From NCBI GenBank assembly GCA_963920765.1, contig OY987244.1, positions 9,364,501 through 9,428,500 of the forward strand: a stretch of DNA of 64,000 nt. The letters run 5' to 3'. This stretch comes from Ulota crispa. Taxonomy: Eukaryota > Streptophyta > Bryopsida > Orthotrichales > Orthotrichaceae. The notes under the pieces were generated by a model. It was not told the origin of the DNA, searched no databases, and saw nothing but the letters and a program-made list of their open reading frames with translations. A program made the translations under genes and the position numbers. Below, in pieces: positions 1-10,600 of the stretch; position 1 is the stretch's first letter, and each line of letters opens with the position of its first letter.

Positions 1-2609
1 GGAAGCCTGGTTCTGTTCGATTCTCTCCCAGAAAAAGAGGAGCCACCTGCACAACAACCTTGTGAGCCACAGCTGCTGCCATGGCTTGCTGGCCGAGGAA
101 GTTTTCAAGACCCGAGAACAGTGGACCCCTGGAATCTAGAAGCACTGAGGTAGCTCCTCGCTGGTAACACGCATTCAAGACATGCTCCAACCTTAAGTCC
201 TTCATCATCACCACATCCACACTCCGGGCTCGCAACCGGTCTTCCAGTGATTTCCCAGTTGCTTTCTTTGACTGGATGCTCTCCATGCATGCTTGTTGAT
301 CTGCCAGCACCAGCGTCTTTGCAGAGGATGTGTCGAAAACTTTTGATTCCACTGGGAGATCCAAAGACCTGATCAATAGAATATAAATATTTCCCACGTA
401 GTAAGAGAAAACACGGTTCAGCGAAGAGACACCAAAACAAAACAAAAAAGCCTGAAGGCACTAATCATTCCAATCTCTGCAAATCCATTGATATGAACAT
501 AAAAAAACAGGGGAGTTTCCTAATGAAGGCACAAAATTACAAAATGTCTACAAACAAGTGAATAATTTGAAAGTAATTACAAATAAGAGCACACTTGCTC
601 TACACATAATTCAACAAGCCGACCGGTTAAAGAAAATAATTGACTACAATGGTGGATCTAGTGCGCTAGCTAGCTGGTGCAATGGAGATCATGGCAAATA
701 AGTTAAATAATGCTCACAACTCGCAATATGAGAGCGGCACTATTGGCAAATACAAAAAGTTGGGCAAGGAGAGGCGAGGCAATAGGCGGCAAATAATTGG
801 CAATGAGTAGTAAGCAGTGAGCAAAGCAACGGTATTGGAGGTGTGCTCCTATTTGTAATTGCTTTCAAATTCTTATATTGGTCAGTTGATAGAATATAGT
901 AACAGGAAGATAACCGTGAAAAATCCACACCGTAAACATTATTCCTACATAAACAAACCTGGCAAGGATGACACGAAGAGGTTGCGTGGCGCCTGGCTCA
1001 GACGAGAGGAGCACCGGATCATCATAGACAGCCGCATCTGTAATAACAACAGCATCATTCTCTTGTAACAGCTTACTGTAAAGCCCTCCTTGTGCGTTGC
1101 TGAGTCCTACGTTTCCCAAAAATCCACCATCCATGGACATGGAATACCTGGCAAAACAGTTTGAGCGATTGATTTATTAAAAGGATGAAAAACCAGTTGG
1201 ACAACGAACCAAAATTGCTTTTCATTCAGTGAATGTGGAAACATAACCAAGCTCCCATCGTAGAAACAAGAGACGAACTTAACAGAAGTCGAGGTAGGGA
1301 AAGAGGAATTCACGCCTGAGAGTGACAAACGGCTGACCAGTAAGCATCCGGTGGATGAAAGCTTCATTTGCTTTACGGCAGAGCGCTTCCTCCACACCCT
1401 CCACAACCTCTATTCCTGCACTCCGCAAAGTCTTGATGCCCTTTCCTGTATCACACCAAAAACAAAACCATCTGTAAAAGGAGTACTGAATTCTGAGAGT
1501 GTAACTCGCCAGTTAACCATAGAAAAAGAATTCTAGTGGTTTGGCCCTTATGAGTCCGTAGAATTGGTTAACTAGAGGAATTTCGTTCCAACACTGATCA
1601 AGCAACTAACGGCAGTTCCAGAATAGTAAAAGGATTTTTTACAACCTGAAAATGTACGAAACTATGTGTACATGTACATGCACCTCCAGATGTTTAATTG
1701 ACAGAGTGAGAGTTCCACCGAGTCTACCTCCAACTTGAGGGTTTGGATCCACAACGCCCACAACCACACGCTTTAGCTTGGCTTTCACCAATGCCTGACT
1801 ACACGGTGGGGTACGACCATGGTGATTGCACGGCTCTAGGCTCACATACGCTGTTGCACCCTGTGCTAAACGCCCTGCTTCTCTCAAAGCAAACACCTGC
1901 AAAAGATGCAGCAGCTCGTCAGCTCTCATATCCTAGCAACGTTGTACACGAATTTGGACTTGGAAAATATAATGAAGGAGCTCATAGCTCAAGGCAAAAG
2001 CAAGACCTAAAATGATGATGATGATGACGATGACATTGTTCTTTAGCTGTACAAAGATAGCTACAAATCAGAATGTTGCAAACAAAGCTACAACATCAAA
2101 ATTGGAAAAACCAGTCGACAAAACAAAAAGGGGCTCCGCGTTGCCACTTTCAATGAGAGAGAGAGAGAGAGGGGAGAAAAGGGCTAAGAAAGCGACATGG
2201 GAGTTGTAACCTCAGCGTGGGGTTCCCCAGCCTTGGGATGAAACCCTCGACCAACAATCCTACCATCCTTGACAATCACACATCCCACTATGGGGTTCGG
2301 CGACGTCTTGCCAACAGCCTCCTTCGCAAGCTCCACACACATCCTCATGTACGACGCGTCCACTTCTGTCGCTCCTTGCGGCAGAGTGCCCGTGGCTGAT
2401 ATCGCGCATTTGACAGCCAGCATCTCGGGGCTCCTCTGGAAGAGACTAACGCTCACATGCTCCATTGACCTAATTCTAAACTCGGAAGGGCTGATTGAGA
2501 AGTTGGAGGATAACGATGTTGCTGCACCGCAGGGTCTCCACTGACTTAAGCATGCAATAGGGCTCCGAGTCACTGAGCCAGTTTGAACGGACGGGAAGAC
2601 AAGCGCCAT
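1..2609 (-). CDS. PYRD: Plastid pyrimidine deaminase of riboflavin synthesis (PYRD), five exons, 3' end off the window
   Basis: Plant RibD-type enzyme that deaminates the diaminopyrimidine intermediate made from GTP, in the plastid. Coding exons read as 2609-2211, 1896-1728, 1445-1316, 1147-959 and 368 to below 1; all junctions keep frame. About 418 residues are visible. Residues 1 to about 80 are Ser/Arg-rich and fit a transit peptide. The deaminase domain follows: SPNPIVGC near 103-110, then HAE at 131-133 (zinc-ligand His, catalytic Glu) and [11 protein letters not shown] with zinc-ligand Cys156 and Cys165. All catalytic residues are present, which argues for PYRD rather than PYRR, whose deaminase domain is degenerate. 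A RibD reductase-like region follows ([12 protein letters not shown], then [13 protein letters not shown]). Arabidopsis PYRD is about 426 residues, so only a short C-terminus is missing. The start is the first in-frame ATG; an open GTG-started extension exists but has no upstream ATG. One intron appears to be GC-AG. Confidence 0.93.
1148..1315 (-). other. Probable GC-AG intron in PYRD
   Basis: The coding exon ends in CTCAG and is followed by GCGTGA. The acceptor reads TTTTGCCAG before GTATTCC. Joining the exons there restores the conserved RibD stretch [10 protein letters not shown] in frame. No GT donor near the junction keeps the FVTLR residues. The other three coding introns (1897-2210, 1446-1727, 369-958) begin with GT and end with AG. 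Confidence 0.75.
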
Positions 2610-3500
2610 TGCTGCAGAAATCACTGTTGTAGACGTTGGAACCTACAAAAGCGATCACGCATCAACTCCAGATCAAGGCCTCTCCACAAACCGCAACATT
2701 CAGCCAACAAACACGCACAATTCACGCCACCGCCAGCATCGTAATCTTTCTTTGAGACCCCCGGAGTCTCGAGCTAAGGATTGACAAAAACAACGCTTCC
2801 TGATATTCACCAGCGCGATACGTTGCCCTGGATTGCTTGCTTGACTCATACGAAATTGACGAGAACCGCATATTAAGATACCGGACTTGCTCTGCGAGGG
2901 GGGAACGAGGTGGATTCGACAAAAGGAAGCAAAGTGTAGATAATCGGAGACCGTGAAGGGCAAGAAGAGCACATTAGAGCTTCAGAATGCAGGTTCAATT
3001 GGCCAACTGAGGATGTGAATCCCGACCGAGAATAGGCTGAAGCATCTCACCCAATGCGAGAAAGACCCTAAACCAAAACCTAAATCCTAAATCTCCAAGA
3101 GCTGAGCAACGGATTGCGAGCACTAAAGAGCATCATACTCAGAGTAGACTGGAGGGCGGCATTGTTTTGCTTGGACTGAAACAGAGCATATCCAACCACG
3201 CCGTGAACGACCTCGTTCGTCACAGCAGCCGAGATGACGGGCATGAAGAGCACATACCTGGATGGGTGGCTCAAGAAGAGCAATTCGGCTGCTTCAAGGA
3301 CGCGTCGGGCGCGCATTGCTTGGCGATTGTTCCGAACGGGGCGAGGGAGGGCGACGAAGAGCGACGCTGCACGGCGGAGGACGGTGCGAGGACGCCGGGG
3401 GTGCTGGAGATGGCGCTTTCAGCTTCCCCGCAACCGGAAACGCTAATGCCCGCTTCAACTGAATGAGGGCCTATTACCATTACCAACCTAAAACTGTCCG
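2610..3500 (-). promoter_or_regulatory. PYRD 5' leader: probable leader exon plus a 615-base leader intron
   Basis: A strong donor (ATCCAG then GTATGTG, intron from 3257) and a good acceptor (GCTTTTGTAG, ending at 2643) on the minus strand suggest a leader exon at about 3258-3500 spliced to 2642, 33 bases before the start codon. The leader exon is GC-rich, like many plant gene starts. It contains upstream ATGs: one at 3316 would read a short uORF through the splice and stop before the main ATG. Unspliced, the same ATG opens a 78-codon frame to 3080 that I do not recognise. A degenerate telomere-like tract (ACCCTAAACC and relatives, about 3065-3092) lies in the intron. The leader contributes no in-frame ATG to PYRD. 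No cDNA evidence is available here. Confidence 0.5.
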
Positions 3501-3547
3501 AATAAGCCATTGTGTATGGGTTCCATTATACTCCCTCTGTCCCACTA

Positions 3548-3654
3548 TTAACCCTTGAACGACCACGAGGACGAAAAATCGTCAGCTGAAATTTAACAAA
3601 AAAATATTAGATCACGACCCAGCCCACGGGACCAGCCCGACCTTTAAGGGTTAA
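3548..3654. mobile_element. TTAA-CCC element a, 107 bp, nested in the mariner-type element
   Basis: Begins TTAACCCTTGAACGACC and ends GACCTTTAAGGGTTAA. A second start, TTAACCCTTAAAGAACG, uses the same TTAA at 3651-3654, but I could not find its matching right end. Confidence 0.6.
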
Positions 3655-4203
3655 CCCTTAAAGAACGAATGGATTACCGTGGCTTGCTCTGTCTGTAGTA
3701 GTCTACGGTCTTTTGCATATGGGCACTAGTAGGATTGCTTCAAAAAGTTGGAAAAATCAATAGTGCATGATGCCCTCATGAAAATTGCAAGAAGGGCAGC
3801 TTGGGAGCTAACACCATGTTTATGAATCTTATCACAATTTGAATTACAAACAAAATGAATGCATCTCAAGAGGTAATTTATTATCTTCCAAGATGGACCA
3901 CGTGTTTATGGTCATTTCTGAAAAAATTAGATGAAAAATGACATTTTTCTAAATCACATAATCTTTTTTCAAAGCCAGAGGACGTTTTTTGTCCTCCTTG
4001 ACATTTAGAGGTTAAGCTCCAAATTAGGCATAGTTCTGTCTCATTAAAAAGCTCCTTTTTGCTAATTTCAATTGCTGAGAAAGCGTTTGTCATGTTCAAT
4101 GATCTCATGGGGGCAAGTTAAATAATTAGAGAGCATTTCTCCCCTAGCAAGCTTGGCCTTGCTCATGTGAGGTATCATTGTTGCTACTAATATTTAAATC
4201 ATC

Positions 4204-4505
4204 AATAATGAGGAGCTAGCAACATGTACAAATATGGTACTTTTTGCATGGAATTTGGGTGCCCAAACGGCAACATCAAATCTGGAGATTTTGCATACAT
4301 TTGGTAGATGGTTTATTGATTCTAGAACGTATGTGTCATTTGTACAAAGATTAAAATAATGAGGAACTTCAGCAGCATTTACAAACTATGTGCAAATATG
4401 GTATTTTTTGCATGGAATTTGGCTACTCATTTGGCAGCTTTAAAGATGGAGAATTTGCATACACCTAGCAGATGAGTTACTTATTTTGGATTGCATGTGT
4501 CACTA
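4204..4505. repeat. Head-to-tail duplication, two units of about 151 bp
   Basis: Both units start AATAATGAGGA, contain TTTTTGCATGGAATTTGG and then GGAGATTTTGCATACA-like sequence, and end near ATGTGTCA. They are clearly diverged, so the duplication is old. It lies inside the mariner-type element. Confidence 0.7.
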
Positions 4506-4579
4506 GAAAAATTATTGAAAATACAGTTAATCCCTCATGGAGAAGTTTTTTGGAGCTTTATAATGGGACAGAGGGAGTA

Positions 4580-6153
4580 GTCTTCTACACCCGTTGTTTC
4601 AATAAGGTGATGCAAAAGACATTCTCATGCTATCTTTCTTACCTGTCTTGTTGATGAGGTGATACAAGATTAAGGATTCCAAACTCTTTTATAAAAAAAA
4701 TTGACTCTATTAAAAACTATTGTGTAGCTTCAAATACATCAATCTAATTTAATTTACATCTTGCTTGCTAAATACTCTGTCTTATTTGTAAAACCACCAT
4801 CAATACTATGACTAGCTTGTAACGGCATCATGGTGGTCATCCCTTTGGCATTGCCATCCCCATGCCATCCTCCAATCTTGATCCTAATCACTGAAACAAA
4901 ACTTATAAGAAAAATTGTCCGCATGGACATGTCCAAATTGACTAAATGTGTCTGAATTGACAAAAAATGTCCAAAGTGACAAAAAAACTAATGACCAAAT
5001 TTACACCTCCAAAAGAACAAAAATTATCATTTTGGATACCATTTCCTTGTAGTGTTAGTTACAAAAAAGGTTACTCATCCAATCAATTTTCATTCAAATG
5101 ACTCACCAAGACAAACACAACTGAAAATTATATTCTATCATGATATAGATTCATAAATAAGGGAACAAAATCATAAAGCAATTGCAAATTTGAGGCATGT
5201 TGATAATATTGTTGGTGTCATTTGGTCCTGTTGGTGTTAATTGTTTGTAACCAATCGCCCAATCTCTGATATTTGTAAGAACCTTGTATTGTATTGATAG
5301 CGCCGTTCACATTTGTGCCTTGTTTCATCCCTTTGCATCTCACTTTTTTAAATAAGCATTGCGTCCCCATGCTTGTCACCTGACAGTGATAGGTCTAATT
5401 AATAAAAAAACAAATGGTTGTGGGTGATTAAGTGATGGTTATGGGTGATGAAGTGATGGTTGTGCGTGACTAGCATGAGGTTTTGAGTACCCATCTCACT
5501 ATTTAAGAACCAATAAGTCTTGTGATTAGCATCTCTTACACATGGTTCTTACAATTTTAATGATTTTGGACTTTGAAAAATCTTTGTGAACAAATGCTTG
5601 CAGTTGGAATCTTGAAATTGATACCAATATTTTTGGTTTCCATTTCCTAACTTACAGTATTTTTTCAAAGTTAGTCAATTGTTTTACCTACTCCAAAACC
5701 CTTATTTCCACGCTTATGAGTGCGCCTACCTTATATGATTTACTACTACAGCTTTGGAAGTAGTGAAATTCTCTTTGGTTGGGCATGAATGTAGACATCA
5801 AACTTAATCCACATGTAAATGTTGTGCATTTCAATTGAAGAAGAAAGTAGTAGGAAAATCACATCTTTAGTTATTGTAAACCAAATGTAAGCAAATTGCA
5901 CAAAAATGTGCTCAAGTGTATTGATCATTGCAAATTATAGTAACCTTGTTGTGAAACATGTTCAACTAGGGCAATCACAAATCAATTACTTGTTTAAACA
6001 CTATAAGAGGTCAAGACATCTTTATTAATAAGTACTTAATTGAAAGAATACATCAATTATATGTGTTTGTTTAAGCTAGAACTCATCCTACTCATTTGAA
6101 TCAGTACTCCAAGTAAATTACATAATGCATAGTAACAAGCAAAGAGCTTCCTC
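4580..6153. other. AT-rich spacer with no recognisable gene
   Basis: Only short chance frames. The 21-bp tandem at 5415-5477 is the one structured piece I see. Confidence 0.5.
5415..5477. repeat. Three tandem copies of a 21-bp unit
   Basis: Units start at 5415, 5436 and 5457 and read TGGTTRTGGGTGATNAAGTGA with a few changes; the last copy is the most diverged. Confidence 0.7.
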
Positions 6154-7029
6154 TTGTACAGTACCAATTAACAATGATAGGTAGAACTTGCTTTGGCATT
6201 CTAAAGAACTTTGTATAACAAAAAATGTAAAGGTCATTTTAATCTCATATTTTTGGAATCTCATTCTCATGCAATCTCAATCGACCATACCAAATCTTGG
6301 TTACTAAAAATCACAATCTTATTTTTGGTACGTTCTTTTGTGTCAAAATCACTATTTTACAAGAAAATTGATTAGAACACAATAGTGATGAATTTTAAAG
6401 ATTTGATTGCATGGATAGATAGGAGACATCCAAACACACATCTTTCCTTTTAACAAACATCTTCAAAAAGTTCAAAATTCTGTCAATAGACGTTCAAATG
6501 TTGGAGTGATCATAAACAAATTTAGTAAAATAGATAATTCTTTATGGTAATTAAATTGTTCTATTTGACTCATACATTATGATTATATCTATATCTTTGA
6601 ACATGATGATATGTTTATTTTGCCATAAGCTAATTAAAAAATAGAGATATTTATTTTACTAAATTTGTTTATGATCACTCCAACATTTGAACGTCTATTG
6701 ACAGAATTTTGAACTTTTTGAAGATGTTTGTTAAAAGGAAAGATGTGTGTTTGGATGTCTCCTACCTATCCATGCAATCAAATCTTAAAAATTCATCACC
6801 ATTGTGTTTTGATCAATTTTCTTGTAAAACCATGATTTTGACACAAAACAACATACCAAAAATAGGATTGTGATTTTAGTAACCAAAATTTGGTATGGTC
6901 AATTAGGATTGCATGAGAATTAGATCCCAAAAATACAAGATTAAAATGACCTTTACATTTTCTGTTATACAAACTTCTTTTAAATGCCAAAACAAGTTCT
7001 ACCTATCATTATTAAGTGATACTGTACAA
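6154..7029. mobile_element. Long foldback element, 876 bp, arms of about 380 bp
   Basis: The left arm (6154-6536) and right arm (6648-7029) are inverted copies of one another, similar over almost their whole length, around a spacer of about 110 bp. The ends read TTGTACAGTA and TACTGTACAA. I find no convincing target duplication and no coding frame, so this is a long-TIR non-autonomous DNA element of unknown superfamily. A transcript through it would fold into a very long hairpin. Confidence 0.8.
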
Positions 7030-7509
7030 TGATGACTCACACGCTAATCATTGCAAAACCACAGCTTTAATAAATTTAACTACAACTGTGGCTAATGTTG
7101 TCATGCGCACATCACACATAAATGTAATAAAGATCCTTCAACAATTGAATTTCCATGACCATCTTTCATTATGGTAACACTTGCCTAATCAAATTCACCA
7201 TCCTTTCATTTTCAAGGAACACACTACAACACTGCAACCATGCCCTTGATCTCAACATCACAATGATCTCAACAACACAATGGGCACTTTTGTAATTTCT
7301 TGGCAACATGTCCATGGCCTATGCTAGAAGATCAAAAATAACATTTGAATCTTGTGTTGATAGCCACATTGATCAACGTACACATGAGAATCAAAAGACT
7401 TGATAAAAATAAGATTATTTGAATGCATAAATTATAATGGATAAAACTACGATCAAAATTGTTACCGAAATTGTTACTGACTTCCAAAGTCTTCACCTCA
7501 AGTTTTAAT
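7030..7509. other. AT-rich spacer, nothing recognised
   Basis: No plausible coding frame, RNA gene or strong repeat was seen. Confidence 0.5.
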
Positions 7510-8447
7510 TTAACCCCTAAAAGACTATTGTCCCTTCAGGGAACAAATGGGATTTTGGACAAGTACTTATAGTCTCAATTTTTGTCCCGATTTTTTGAAA
7601 CTCTTTTTAAAGATAAAAAAACATATTAGCTTTTGGAGAACGTAATTTTTATTCCAATCTATGCCCGGGAGCAAAAGTTATTGCCCTAATAAGCACAAAT
7701 TTGGGGAGGCTAGGCACTAAAAAAAATTACAAAAACTTGTAAAACAAACTTGCTTTTTTTTTCTCATAGATTATGTTTTTGTCTACATCTGAAGCTTTGA
7801 TTCATTCCATTTGGACTAGTTATGAGAAAGCCATGGACAATCTTGTTTTTTGGGCAATTCAAGCATCTTCTTAAAAAAATAACTTATAAACTTCATTTTT
7901 GAATGCAAGTTTAACTTTTTTTCTAAGAAAATTGTTGGAAAGGGTAAAGTTTTCTTTCTAGAACAATCTCACGTTTGGGATTTTTGTGTTTCAATTCCAT
8001 TGCAAGGTTATTAACAGTTTAAGTTTTTGTTCAATCTCATACCTTCTTCTACCTAATGTCTTTTTTAAGAATGAAAATTAAGAATTTTTTGTTTCATTTT
8101 TTTAAAAGATCTTCAACTCAATTTTCAACCATAAAAAATAAATCTTCAAACTTTGTGGTGCACACATTTTAAGTTAAAAAAGTTCAAAGTCAAATAATCT
8201 AGTTATGCAAGGTGCAAAAAAATTTGTTTTTTACACTTTAAATGCAAATATCTTGCAATTTGTGTAGTTAAAGTTGTTGGAATCTGTTTTACAAACTCTT
8301 ATACTAGTCTAGTACAAGATCCTATGGTTAGATATGCAAAAGGACCAATTTAAATGAAATAAAATAAAATAAAGAAACTATTTGCCATAGAAATGACAAT
8401 TGTGAGTATATTTTGACAAAATAAAGGTCCTAGTCCTTTAGGGATTA
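7510..8447 (+). mobile_element. TTAA-CCC element b, 938 bp (long subfamily)
   Basis: Starts TTAACCCCTAAAAGAC, then TTGTCCCTTCAGGGAACAA; ends GTCCTTTAGGGATTAA. Alignable by eye with element o at 44.0 kb in the same orientation and with element v at 53.8 kb in the opposite one. No transposase frame. Confidence 0.75.
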
Positions 8448-10020
8448 AAGAAAACATCCACAAATTTTTAGAAAATAGGACATGTAAAGGTTATCATTGA
8501 AAATAACATTTTAACCTCTAAAGGCCTAAGTATTCATTCAATGGACACTTCAAAACTTGAATAAGGTTATATAAACTAAATTTTTGACAAATGTTCTCAA
8601 AAATTGACAAGTGATAGGCTTTTTCATCCTTGTCATTTTAAAACAAGTTACTCAAATCCAACTGCCAAAATTTTAAGTATCTTGCTCAAAAGTTTTTGGG
8701 TAAGTTGGGCAGCATGGTTTAGTTGGGCAAGCAAAAAGTAAGGAAGGTCAGATAGGAGCTGCTTCACAAGGGTCATCAATTTGCTGGGTCCGAGCTGACA
8801 AGGGCTCGCAATTACACTTGCAGCTCTTAGGGCTCCCTGCTTGTAGCTTCATGCTTGGGGCTCCAAAAAAATAAAGACTAATTTATAGTTTTTCTCAAGA
8901 GGTATCTTGCAAATTTAGAGTTAGTTGTGATTCTTTACAATAAATCAAAATACTCCTTTAAATTTTTATTTAACTACAAATTGAAGGTCATGAATTCAAA
9001 CATATAATTATCATGTTTAAATCAAGCCTCATATTCTCATGAGCACATATTAGATACACTTATATTTTTTCATTTAATGTCATAAAGTTAATTTCCCTTT
9101 TCAAGAAGGTCTACTACAAGCTCATAAACAAATGTTAATACATGATGAAATCCACTCATAGAAGCAATAAATGTTCAAGTCCTAAAAAAGAGGCCTCAAT
9201 TTCTTTTTATTACTATGAAGTTGTATTTTTCATTTAAAGACTCAAAGGGCACACTCATAGAATATAATTTTGCGGTTCACAAGAGATGTGTGTATTAGAA
9301 GTGGAAGCAATTTTTGACTAGGGACATACATTCACTTAGTAAAAATCACAAAAGCCATGGACACTACTAATGGAGAAATAACTTGAAACGTATGCATTAA
9401 TTACTTTTTACTATGAAGATATACCATTTGTAGAAGGTAGTTGGACCAATCTTCTTATCACTTGGATTTTTTTATATTTTTAAGCTCAATGCACAATAAT
9501 TTATTCCAAATTTCCTAGTGTATTACCAAGTTTTTAGACCTCCTTATATTGCAAGGTAATTCAAAACATGTTAGATTCATAAGTTGCACTTGGAGTTTAA
9601 AAAAAAAAGTGTACCCAATAAGATTTAGATGTCAATGAACACAAAACTTGAATTCATGCCAACCAAAAAACTTATTCCACAAAGGCTCAAAGTTCAATGA
9701 CCCAGTTGGATAGCTAGGGACAAAAAAAAATTCTTCTTAAACTTTGAATGTTATAATCTTTCAATCCATTTGATCAAATGGGTTGAATATGTTTGCACAC
9801 ATTGTACTACAAGTTTATACAAATGAAGTTTCAAAAATAAGTTTCAATTTTCATTTTACACCAACTTACCAAAAAACACATATTTTGACCATTTTTATTT
9901 GTGAAACACCCCTAATGCTTTTAGGGATTAAAGTTTGTGAAAATCGTGGGAGTTCAGTTCAAGCTTGGTATTCTTTTTTTGTGTTTTGTATATAGGCGAG
10001 ATGTTATTTAAAATCTATGT
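8448..10020. other. AT-rich spacer with no recognisable gene
   Basis: Short frames only, for example 9783-9995, with no features of a conserved protein. A slightly GC-richer patch at about 8700-8870 has no assignable identity. Confidence 0.5.
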
Positions 10021-10270
10021 TTAACCCCTGAGCGCCCAGGCCATATTCACCAAAATGCAAACCTAGTCACACTCAATTCAACTAATTTGTCATGAAAAAC
10101 GAGATTCATAAAATCCAACCTTATTGATTGGTAAGGGACATAGGCCCAGAAGTACAGGAAAAAAGGACACATGATTTGTTTTTATTGATGAAAAGATTAT
10201 AACAGTCAAACATGGAACTTTTTCAAATGTAAGAGGCCATATTTGGGGCTGTGGGGCACTTACGGGTTAA
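10021..10270. mobile_element. TTAA-CCC element c, 250 bp
   Basis: Starts TTAACCCCTGAGCGCCCAGG and ends TGGGGCACTTACGGGTTAA, with GGCCATATT repeated inverted near the ends. The CCCCTGAGCRCCC terminus is shared with element w at 62.8 kb. Confidence 0.65.
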
Positions 10271-10411
10271 GAAGTTTTTCAAATACAAATGTAATTAGAT
10301 ATTAATAAGTTAACAAATAATCACCATGTATTTCATATGTAGTATTTATTAGATTTGAGCCAATTATCACCTCACATTAGCATGAAAATAGCAATTGTAT
10401 ATGATAATGGT

Positions 10412-10522
10412 TAAGGGAGACATACCCAATCTCGCTCATGAACTTAATGCCACTCAAATGTACGCAAGGTGTACATTTGAACAGCATTAGATTCATGAGC
10501 AGGATTGGGTATGTCTACCTTA
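10412..10522. repeat. 111-bp hairpin, pre-miRNA-sized
   Basis: The left arm GGGAGACATACCCAATC pairs with GATTGGGTATGTCTACC. Pairing continues through CTCATGAA/TTCATGAG and CAAATGTAC/GTACATTTG to a loop of only about 5 bases. Roughly 85 percent of positions pair. It could be a small MITE or a precursor-like foldback; no flanking duplication was identified. Confidence 0.65.
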
Positions 10523-10530
10523 GATGTGAT

Positions 10531-10600
10531 TTAACCCTTTTGAGACGTGTTTTTCAAGTTTTTACCAATAAAAAAAATGCAAACACGTCTCATGGGTACC
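10531..10600. mobile_element. Small TTAA-CCC hairpin element d, decayed
   Basis: Starts TTAACCCTTTTGAGACGTG. TGAGACGTGTTT (10541-10552) pairs perfectly with AAACACGTCTCA (10581-10592). The right terminus is decayed to ATGGGTACC. Confidence 0.45.

Larger units (their letters stand above)
3531..4577. mobile_element. Tc1/mariner (Stowaway-type) non-autonomous element, about 1.05 kb
   Basis: Ends are CTCCCTCTGTCCCA and its reverse complement (terminal inverted repeat about 20 bp, one mismatch in the first 17), flanked by TA on both sides (3529-3530, 4578-4579). The CTCCCTCYGTCCCA terminus with a TA duplication is the known plant Stowaway/mariner signature. At about 1 kb it is longer than a typical Stowaway MITE, partly because it contains a TTAA element (3548-3654) and a tandem duplication (4204-4505). 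No transposase frame is visible. It sits about 30 bp upstream of the inferred PYRD leader. Confidence 0.75.

Noticed and set aside
2184-2624. PYRD start at the upstream GTG
   Set aside because: Plant nuclear genes start at ATG; the first in-frame ATG is at 2609, and the GTG-side extension has no ATG.
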